Of a DNA stretch of 6,114 nucleotides, positions 1 through 4,941 are shown one piece after another. Position numbers and translations under genes: made by a program. This DNA is from an uncultured Candidatus Melainabacteria bacterium (GTDB lineage: Bacteria > Cyanobacteriota > Vampirovibrionia > Gastranaerophilales > Gastranaerophilaceae): NCBI GenBank assembly GCA_934692295.1, contig CAKUTL010000070.1:1-6114 (forward strand), written 5' to 3'. The first letter of the stretch is position 1; each line of letters starts with the position of its first letter. The notes beneath the pieces are model-generated. The model had not been told where the DNA came from, made no database searches, and worked only from the letters and a program-made list of their open reading frames with translations.

Positions 1-2
1 TG

Positions 3-119
3 TGTTATAATTATATTGTTGGATATGAGAATTTATTCTATCTACCATATTCACTCCACAAGTATAATAAAAATCAAAAACTCAAAAAATTGCTAAAATC
101 CAGATGTTTTTGTAAATAA
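3..119 (+). CDS. possible 3' end of an upstream gene (partial)
   Basis: Frame 3 is open from the left edge to a TAA at 117-119, giving about 38 residues rich in Tyr, Asn and Lys and ending RCFCK. The stop lies 19 bases before the TTG start of the TOPRIM gene, a spacing that would suit an operon. No domain is recognisable. A competing frame (frame 1) is also open to a TAA at 94-96, and in DNA this AT-rich such short open stretches are common. It may therefore be non-coding. Confidence 0.25.
   Translation, partial: CYNYIVGYENLFYLPYSLHKYNKNQKLKKLLKSRCFCK
63..68 (+). promoter_or_regulatory. candidate -10 box for the TOPRIM gene
   Basis: A perfect TATAAT lies 70 bases before the TTG start of the TOPRIM gene. 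No good -35 box lies 16-18 bases upstream (the best hexamers there are TATCTA or ATCTAC). The call therefore rests on the -10 alone. If the ORF ending at 119 is real, this hexamer would be inside coding sequence. Confidence 0.25.
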
Positions 120-138
120 ATATTAAAAGAGGTTATCA

Positions 139-1143
139 TTGAAAAACTCAAAAGTCAAACCAATGACAAAAGAACAAATCCTTATTTCTATCGATAGATT
201 AACAAGGTTCAAAAGTACCGAAGTAAAATATTTAAGAGTTTTTCGAGATATTTTAACAAATAATTTAATCACCCCAAAATTCAAAAAGTCTGAATTAGAA
301 CAGATGAATTATGAAGAACTAAAAAATTGGGCAGAATTTGTTATAAACTATTCACTTCAAGAAATGGGAGAAGATTTAGCCGAAGATTATATAATTAATC
401 AAAAATTATATGATTATGAAAAATCAGTATTTATTTTTGGTAAAGATGTTGAAAACTTACTAAAAAATAAAATTAATTATAAGGCATGCTTAAGTTTAAT
501 AGAAGAAAACGCACCTAAGAATTTGCAATGGCTAAAAATATTGTCCCAAGGAAATGATGTTGAATTTCGCCAGAAAAAAGCATTAAGATTTCCTGTAGAA
601 AAAGTTGTCATCGCAGAGGGGGCAACAGAAGAAACATTACTTCCGGAATTTGGAAAACATTGTGGATTTGATTTTGATAAAGAGGGAATTTACGTCCTTT
701 CTGCCGGAGGAAAAAATCAAGTTGTTAAATTATATTATAGCCTTTCTGAAATATTTAGATTACCTATCTTTGTACTTTTAGACAAAGACGCAAGCGAAAA
801 TCTTGAAGAAATTAAACCTAAACTTAGACCTTGTGATAAAATTCATTTGTTAAAATGCGGGGAATTTGAAGACTTATTGCCAATTGACTTAGTATTGAGA
901 ACATTGGAATATGAATTAAAAAACATTTCAATGCTAGAAAAAGAAAAATTAAATGAAGATATTCCAAGAGTTCAATTTTTGGAAGAAGTTTTCAAAACTC
1001 GAGGCATGCACGAATTTAAAAAAGTAGAATTTGCTCAAATGGTAAAATTAAATATCAAAACAGATGCAGATATTTCACCTGAAATCCGTGATATTATTGA
1101 AGAAATAAGAAAAGCAAAATTAAATATAAAAAATTTGGGATGA
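139..1143 (+). CDS. stand-alone OLD-type TOPRIM domain protein
   Basis: The protein has 334 residues. The TTG start is chosen because AAGAGG at 127-132 sits 6 bases before it; the first in-frame ATG (codon 9, position 163) has no such site. Residues 1-150 are charged, apparently helical and of no recognised family. Residues 152-250 carry the TOPRIM signature: the nucleophilic-acid motif IAEGATEETLLP (158-169, E160), the DxD motif VLLDKDA (D215, D217), and the acidic segment GEFEDLLP (241-248). In known families such domains bind metal ions and cut or rejoin nucleic acid; OLD-family nucleases and several anti-phage systems use them with an ATPase. No Walker motifs occur here, so it would have to act alone or with a partner encoded elsewhere. 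It is followed immediately by the tRNA-Glu promoter. The fold call is firm; the role (phage defence or DNA repair) is inference. Confidence 0.75.
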   Translation: MKNSKVKPMTKEQILISIDRLTRFKSTEVKYLRVFRDILTNNLITPKFKKSELEQMNYEELKNWAEFVINYSLQEMGEDLAEDYIINQKLYDYEKSVFIFGKDVENLLKNKINYKACLSLIEENAPKNLQWLKILSQGNDVEFRQKKALRFPVEKVVIAEGATEETLLPEFGKHCGFDFDKEGIYVLSAGGKNQVVKLYYSLSEIFRLPIFVLLDKDASENLEEIKPKLRPCDKIHLLKCGEFEDLLPIDLVLRTLEYELKNISMLEKEKLNEDIPRVQFLEEVFKTRGMHEFKKVEFAQMVKLNIKTDADISPEIRDIIEEIRKAKLNIKNLG

Positions 1144-1148
1144 AGTGG

Positions 1149-1177
1149 TTGACATTTAATTTTGTTTAGCCTACAAT
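1149..1177 (+). promoter_or_regulatory. sigma70-type promoter of tRNA-Glu
   Basis: TTGACA (1149-1154, perfect -35) and TACAAT (1172-1177, 5 of 6 matches) are separated by exactly 17 bases. Transcription would start around 1184, leaving a leader of about 16 bases before the tRNA. It begins only 5 bases after the TOPRIM stop codon, so the tRNA is transcribed independently. Confidence 0.8.
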
Positions 1178-1199
1178 AACTCTTGTAGCAAAAGTTCAA

Positions 1200-1275
1200 G
1201 CCCCCATCGTCTAGAGGCCTAGGACAACACCCTTTCACGGTGTAGACAGCGATTCGAATTCGCTTGGGGGTACCA
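1200..1275 (+). tRNA. tRNA-Glu (anticodon UUC)
   Basis: All arms fold. The acceptor is 1200-1206 with 1265-1271, and the anticodon stem is 1227-1231 with 1239-1243. The 7-base loop CTTTCAC gives anticodon TTC at 1234-1236. The T stem is 1248-1252 with 1260-1264, around the loop TTCGAAT. Discriminator A1272 is followed by an encoded CCA (1273-1275). The first pair is G1-U72 and the last T-stem pair is A53-U61, as in cyanobacterial and chloroplast tRNA-Glu; in photosynthetic relatives this tRNA also feeds tetrapyrrole synthesis. The gene has its own promoter upstream and an intrinsic terminator downstream. The antisense strand of its 3' half is read by the neighbouring recombinase remnant. Confidence 0.97.
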
Positions 1276-1722
1276 TATTAATATAAGACACCTCTAAGGT
1301 GTCTTTTTTAATGAATAGACTTGAGATTTCAGCGGTTCGAAAATCGTTTGAATAATACATTAAACCTTTAGGAAAAATTAACCTCTGCAATCTTTGTTTT
1401 AAATCTAAATCACCATTTATCCATAATGTATCAATATTGCTAATTGCTTTACAGGTATATTTAAGGCATTTACATAAGTTATTGTCAATTTCGTCTATCT
1501 CACGTAAGCGGAACTCATTTTCTTGTATTTCTTCAGATAATTGCTCTGTTTTAAACTTATAATCATCTTCACCAATTGTTCCATCCAGCCTTAAATCAAT
1601 TAACTTACTTTTTTAAATTCTGCCTCTGATATAAGTGGTTCGAAAATTCCTCTAATGGGTTCTTTCGACCATTCCTTTTTATAAATGTAACCACTATAAA
1701 TCGGATTTTTAAGCAAGCGACA
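1235..1722 (-). pseudogene. large serine recombinase, C-terminal remnant
   Basis: Read on the minus strand from about 1722, frame A gives CRLLKNPIYSGYIYKKEW followed by IFEPLISEAEFKKV. This is the typical end of the DNA-binding 'Recombinase' domain of large serine integrases, and it stops at a TAA (1602-1600). Another frame then continues from about 1609. It contains a coiled-coil-like stretch (SKLIDLRLDGTIGEDDYKFK and on) and the typical tail segment LKQRLQRLIFPKGLMYYSND, then FRTAEISSLF. It ends at a TGA (1237-1235) inside the antisense strand of tRNA-Glu. The N-terminal catalytic domain is absent, and the cysteine-containing zinc ribbon normally found between these two parts is missing, apparently deleted near 1600-1612. 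No plausible start codon with a ribosome site is present. This is a dead remnant of an integrating element. Confidence 0.8.
1285..1309 (+). terminator. intrinsic terminator of tRNA-Glu
   Basis: A perfect 9-bp stem, AAGACACCT (1285-1293) with AGGTGTCTT (1297-1305), has a 3-base CTA loop and is followed by a run of T to 1309. It lies 10 bases after the CCA end of the tRNA. Confidence 0.85.
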
Positions 1723-2082
1723 TGGCGTGAAATTACTAGAGAAATAAAAGCTAACATTAAAGTTCTCGATATGCCAGTATTAGATACTACAAGAACAGAA
1801 GGTTTAATCGGAGAAGTTATTTCAGATATTGTTTTACAACTATTAAGCTATGTCGCCGAACAGGAACGTGCTTTTATAAAACAAAGACAAGCCGAAGGTA
1901 TCAAACTAGCTAAAGAAAAAGGAAAACGACTGGGTAAGCCTCCAATTGAGTACCCAGAGAATTTGGATAATGTTTATAAGATTTGGAAATCTGGTGCTAT
2001 CACAGCTAGAGAAGCAATGAAACAACTTAATTTAAAACCGACTTCTTTTTATAAACTGGCTAAACAGTATAAGGACAATTAA
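1723..2082 (+). pseudogene. small serine resolvase/invertase, N-terminally truncated
   Basis: Homology-like sequence begins at a Trp codon at 1723 (WREITREIKANIKVLDMPVL), well before the first ATG at 1771, which has no ribosome binding site. The retained part is the end of the resolvase catalytic domain (VLDMPVLDTTRTEG), the long E helix (LLSYVAEQERAFIKQRQAEG), the linker KRLGKPP, and a Hin-like helix-turn-helix (roughly AITAREAMKQLNLKPTSFYK). The first half, with the YxRVS motif and catalytic serine, is absent, so recombination activity is impossible. A DNA-binding fragment of 103 residues from 1771 could in principle still be made. It abuts the large recombinase remnant head to head at about 1722. 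The downstream part is intact to TAA 2080-2082, suggesting fairly recent truncation. Confidence 0.8.
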
Positions 2083-2102
2083 AATAAACGCCTAGGAATT
2101 CT

Positions 2103-2139
2103 ATTTTACAAAATCGAAATAATTTTAGTTTTGTAAAAT
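2103..2139. repeat. 11-bp perfect inverted repeat upstream of the ATPase gene
   Basis: ATTTTACAAAA (2103-2113) and TTTTGTAAAAT (2129-2139) are exact reverse complements around a 15-base spacer. It lies between the resolvase remnant (ends 2082) and the ATPase promoter (-35 at 2155), without a T run after it. It could be an operator for the ATPase gene, a weak terminator, or the edge of an old element; the sequence does not decide. Confidence 0.6.
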
Positions 2140-2154
2140 GAGTTTTGCATTTTG

Positions 2155-2183
2155 TTGATTTTTTCATTATTGTAAAGTATAAT
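2155..2183 (+). promoter_or_regulatory. sigma70-type promoter of the ATPase gene
   Basis: TTGATT (2155-2160, 4 of 6 matches) and a perfect TATAAT (2178-2183) are separated by 17 bases. The predicted start of transcription is near 2190. The ribosome site GGAG (2195-2198) precedes the ATG at 2207 by 8 bases. Confidence 0.7.
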
Positions 2184-2206
2184 AAAAGCATAATGGAGTT
2201 AATATT

Positions 2207-3475
2207 ATGACCAACAATGAAAAACTTATTAACAGACCCGAATATATAAAGAAACTAAATCAATGGAAAAACCAAGAAGATTTAGTAAAAATAATTACCG
2301 GAGTTAGAAGATGCGGTAAATCTAAACTATTTGTACTTTTTCAAAATGAGTTATTAAAAGAAGATGGCATCAATGAAAACCAAATTGTAAGTATAAATTT
2401 GGAAGATATCATTACGACAAGAAAAATCGGGCTTGAATACAACAATAAAAACATTTTAGTAGGTTATGAAAAACTGCTGGATTATATTTTGTCAAAACTG
2501 CAAGAAAACAAAATGAATTATGTATTCATTGATGAAATACAGTTATTAGAAAATTGGCAAAATGTTGCAAATGCACTAAGACTACAACCTAATATTGATG
2601 TCTATTTGACAGGATCAAATGCTTATATGTTTTCAGGGGATTTGGCAAATTCTTTTGGAGGCAGGTATATTGAAATAAAAATGCAGCCTTTTTCGTTTGC
2701 AGAATTTTATAATTCATTATCAAAAGACACACAAGCTTTGTCATTACAGGAAATTTATCTAAAATATATTAAAGAAAGTGGTTTCCCTCAAACTATTAAG
2801 TTTAATTCTGACATGGAATTGATTAATGATTATTTACTCAACACTGTTTATTTAAACACAGTGCAAAAAGATATTGTGCAAAGATATAATATCAACAACA
2901 CGAATAAACTAGATTCTGTAATTCGTTACATGTTTGATAATATTGGAAATGAAACTTCATTGCGAAATATAGAACGTGGACTAAAATCGTTTGGTTATAG
3001 TGTTTCAGCTCCAACAATAGACACATACCTAAAAGGACTTTTAGACAGTTATTTGCTTTATAAGTGCGATCAATATGACATAAAAGGCAAACGAATATTA
3101 AATACCAACTCAAAATACTATGTTGCCGATATAGGCTTAAGAAATGCCATTTTAAACAATTCTGATAGGGATTTTGGCCATATTTTAGAAAATGTTGTTT
3201 ACTTGGAACTTATAAGGCGAGGTTATAAAGTCAATGTCGGCAAATGCTATAATGCAGAGGTTAATTTTGTTGCAACAAAGAATAATACGGTAGAATATTA
3301 TCAAGTTGCACTAAATGTTTTAAACGATGCTACCTTGGAAAGAGAACTCTCTTCTTTAGAAAAAATCAAGAACAATTATCCGAAGTTTTTGCTGACTACG
3401 GATTTAGGCGATGGTGAAAACGAAGGTATTAAACGTATAAACGTTTTTGACTGGCTAATTGGCAAGAAAAAGTAA
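2207..3475 (+). CDS. AAA_14 / DUF4143 ATPase
   Basis: The protein has 422 residues, the usual length of this family. Residues 20-170 form the AAA_14 P-loop domain: Walker A GVRRCGKS (32-39), Walker B YVFIDEIQ (105-112, D109 and E110), a sensor-like LTGSNA (134-139), and the family motif GGRYIEIKMQPFSFAEF (151-167). A helical region follows, which includes a winged-helix-like stretch (about 235-290). Residues 322-420 are the DUF4143 part, related to PD-(D/E)XK nuclease folds: LENVVYLELIRRGY (327-340), then AEVNFVA (350-356) and YYQVAL (364-369). Members usually read EIDFVA or EVDFVA at that place; here the Asp is Asn353. The cellular role of this widespread family is unsettled. The gene is monocistronic, with its own promoter, after the recombinase remnants. 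It converges on the pilin-like gene. Confidence 0.88.
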   Translation: MTNNEKLINRPEYIKKLNQWKNQEDLVKIITGVRRCGKSKLFVLFQNELLKEDGINENQIVSINLEDIITTRKIGLEYNNKNILVGYEKLLDYILSKLQENKMNYVFIDEIQLLENWQNVANALRLQPNIDVYLTGSNAYMFSGDLANSFGGRYIEIKMQPFSFAEFYNSLSKDTQALSLQEIYLKYIKESGFPQTIKFNSDMELINDYLLNTVYLNTVQKDIVQRYNINNTNKLDSVIRYMFDNIGNETSLRNIERGLKSFGYSVSAPTIDTYLKGLLDSYLLYKCDQYDIKGKRILNTNSKYYVADIGLRNAILNNSDRDFGHILENVVYLELIRRGYKVNVGKCYNAEVNFVATKNNTVEYYQVALNVLNDATLERELSSLEKIKNNYPKFLLTTDLGDGENEGIKRINVFDWLIGKKK

Positions 3476-3487
3476 CGAACTTGTTAT

Positions 3488-3532
3488 TAATTATGATAAA
3501 TCTAAAATGCAATTTTAGATTTATCATAATTA
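3488..3532. repeat. perfect 21-bp inverted repeat between convergent genes
   Basis: Arms 3488-3508 and 3512-3532 are exact reverse complements around a 3-base GCA loop. Only 2 of the 21 pairs are G-C. It starts 12 bases after the ATPase stop and sits 110 bases past the end of the oppositely oriented pilin-like gene. Neither side has a T run, so it is not a standard intrinsic terminator, though it could serve as a bidirectional one, as an RNA-stabilising hairpin, or as a protein-binding palindrome. Confidence 0.75.
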
Positions 3533-3553
3533 GGTGTAAAGTTAAATGTTAAA

Positions 3554-3566
3554 GCCTATCTAAGGC
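3554..3566 (-). terminator. weak candidate terminator for the pilin-like gene
   Basis: On the minus strand GCCT-TAGAT-AGGC forms a 4-bp G-C-rich stem followed by TTTAACATTT. It lies about 75 bases beyond the stop codon of the pilin-like gene. The stem is short and the T run is interrupted, so this is only a candidate. Confidence 0.2.
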
Positions 3567-3642
3567 ATAATTGAATCTACTAAAAAGACTTTTTAATGCA
3601 AAAATTTTACTTTAATAAAATGAATTATTACAACACTAAGAA

Positions 3643-4416
3643 TTAAAATTTTACAGGATAATTACTTGGAAATTTAAAATTATTTTCTAAATAAATTTGT
3701 GTACAAAATTGAGCTCTTGTTGTAGGATCAGTTGCTGCTTTACAATTTTGTATCATTTGAGCATCAGTATATTTACCCCTTGACCAACTAGATTGAAACC
3801 ACCAACTTGGAAGATTAACAGAATGAAAAGGTTTTAATCCATGTGGAATAGTACTAATACAGGGTTCACCATCGCAAGTTCCAACTGCAGGACCAAAATT
3901 AAAATAATTCTTACCAGGCATAATTTTTAATGGAGCCTTTGAATTACGAGATAGAGAATCTGTAATGACCGAAATTGAAGCATTATATATAATAATAGTA
4001 ACTCCATTAGGAAATGTCGCATATTTACCAAAATGTGTAGGAGCATTAGGATTTTTTATTGCTGTACATTTCGGATTTCCACAACATACACCATCATTTA
4101 CCTCTACAACATTTCCTGAAACATAAGGTTTTATAAAATCTTGGTATAACAGATTATCATGACAATAAAATTCATTTTTAGAACATTTGACATCGTCTGA
4201 TGAATATCCAAAATAAAAAGGTTCTCCATTTTCAGACTCTGCTGCATTCAACGCTATTGATAAAATAGAATATGTTTGTTTTAACTTGGACTCAGTTACC
4301 TTTTTTCTGCAAAATGATATTGTCGGCAAAACCAAAGCGGCAACAATCCCAATAATTCCAAGAGTTATAATAACTTCTGCAAGTGTAAATGCAAACTTTT
4401 TTCTACAATAAATCAT
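3643..4416 (-). CDS. type IV pilin-like / type II secretion pseudopilin protein
   Basis: The protein has 257 residues. A short basic leader (1-9, MIYCRKKFA) precedes the prepilin N-terminal helix FTLAEVIITLGIIGIVAALV (10-29). The conserved Glu5 of the mature protein is E14. Cleavage by prepilin peptidase would fall between A9 and F10, with Ala in place of the usual Gly. The rest is an exported globular domain with nine cysteines (78, 85, 111, 112, 117, 181, 186, 225, 238), the segment TFPNGVTIIIYNASI (134-148), and an end of the type FKFPSNYP (247-254). Proteins of this build occur in large numbers in Gastranaerophilales-type genomes, where most have no known function. The start is supported by AAGGA (minus strand, 4430-4426) 9 bases before the ATG. 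It diverges from the XRE regulator gene. It may be a minor pilin or a surface protein exported by the type IV pilus/type II machinery; no other machinery genes are in view. Confidence 0.85.
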   Translation of the reverse strand: MIYCRKKFAFTLAEVIITLGIIGIVAALVLPTISFCRKKVTESKLKQTYSILSIALNAAESENGEPFYFGYSSDDVKCSKNEFYCHDNLLYQDFIKPYVSGNVVEVNDGVCCGNPKCTAIKNPNAPTHFGKYATFPNGVTIIIYNASISVITDSLSRNSKAPLKIMPGKNYFNFGPAVGTCDGEPCISTIPHGLKPFHSVNLPSWWFQSSWSRGKYTDAQMIQNCKAATDPTTRAQFCTQIYLENNFKFPSNYPVKF

Positions 4417-4505
4417 TTAATTCCGTCCTTAAAATGTTTAATAAATAAAGTATTAGCATTAAATATTTAACCATACCATTCATACAATTAAAATCACTCT
4501 TTCGG

Positions 4506-4547
4506 AGTATTTTAGGTGTAAAAATACTTATTTACTTTAAATACTTA
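4506..4547. promoter_or_regulatory. repeated AAATACTT motifs, likely operator in the divergent region
   Basis: AGTATTTT (4506-4513) and AAAATACT (4521-4528) form a perfect 8-bp inverted repeat with a 7-base spacer. AAATACTTA occurs at 4522-4530 and again at 4539-4547, 17 bases apart. A related AAGTATTA lies at 4449-4456. The cluster sits just upstream of the XRE regulator gene and between it and the divergent pilin-like gene. That is the usual layout for an autoregulated operator. Binding by the neighbouring regulator is inference. Confidence 0.45.
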
Positions 4548-4562
4548 CTGGAATATTAGAAT

Positions 4563-4568
4563 TATAAA
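4563..4568 (+). promoter_or_regulatory. candidate -10 box of the XRE regulator gene
   Basis: TATAAA (5 of 6 matches) lies 16 bases before the ATG at 4585, which would give a very short leader; no strong ribosome site is visible. No good -35 box is found at the right distance. An alternative pair is TTTACT (4531-4536) with TATTAG (4554-4559), spacing 17. Confidence 0.25.
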
Positions 4569-4584
4569 TTTAATAATAAGAACT

Positions 4585-4923
4585 ATGGTAGATAAAAATT
4601 TTAAAAAGTTAATTGGTGAAAGAATAAAATTTTATAGAAAACTAAACAATCTAACTCAAGAAGAGCTTGCAGAAGCTATTGATTTCAATACAAAATCTAT
4701 TTCTCTTCTTGAAAATGGTCATAATTATATTGCATTAAACAAAGTTCCAAAACTTTGTTCTATTTTAAAAATTCATCCATACCAACTTTTTATATTTGAT
4801 AAACGAAATACACAAACAGAAAATATCCATAATGACATTCAAGAATTATTGAATATTATGGATAAGAAAAAATTAAAACTAGCATACCGATTGCTTTATG
4901 AATTAAATGAATTTTCTATGTAA
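4585..4923 (+). CDS. XRE-family helix-turn-helix regulator
   Basis: The protein has 112 residues. Residues 9-68 form a Cro/C1-type DNA-binding domain: GERIKFYRKLNNLTQEELAE (11-30), with recognition helix region FNTKSISLLENGH (34-46) and the usual closing VPKLCSILKIHPYQLF (54-69). The helical tail (78-110), rich in Lys and Leu, may dimerise. The length suits a simple phage- or element-type repressor or a small housekeeping regulator. No convincing Shine-Dalgarno precedes the ATG (only AATAAG-like sequence). Motif repeats just upstream could be its own operator. It is divergent from the pilin-like gene and ends 18 bases from the convergent DUF2628 gene. Its target is not known. Confidence 0.85.
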   Translation: MVDKNFKKLIGERIKFYRKLNNLTQEELAEAIDFNTKSISLLENGHNYIALNKVPKLCSILKIHPYQLFIFDKRNTQTENIHNDIQELLNIMDKKKLKLAYRLLYELNEFSM

Positions 4924-4941
4924 AATTTGATATATACTCAA

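Noticed and set aside
1035..1238. Minus-strand ORF of 67 residues over the end of the TOPRIM gene and the tRNA
   Set aside because: It is antisense to the TOPRIM coding region, the tRNA promoter and half of the tRNA; no ribosome site or recognisable protein.
1334..1647. Direct repeat GGTTCGAAAAT at 1334-1344 and 1637-1647
   Set aside because: Both copies fall in the recombinase remnant's coding sequence (DFRTAE and IFEPLI regions) and do not coincide with the deletion or head-to-head breakpoints; likely chance.
1771..2082. Reading the 103-residue ORF as a complete small DNA-binding protein
   Set aside because: Similarity to resolvases continues upstream of the ATG to 1723 and the ATG has no ribosome site, so it is better treated as a truncated resolvase.
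2892..3113. Minus-strand ORF of 73 residues inside the ATPase gene
   Set aside because: Antisense shadow of a well-supported gene; no ribosome site or domain.
3581..3595. TAAAAAG-A-CTTTTTA as a terminator hairpin
   Set aside because: A one-base loop cannot form and the stem is almost entirely A-T.
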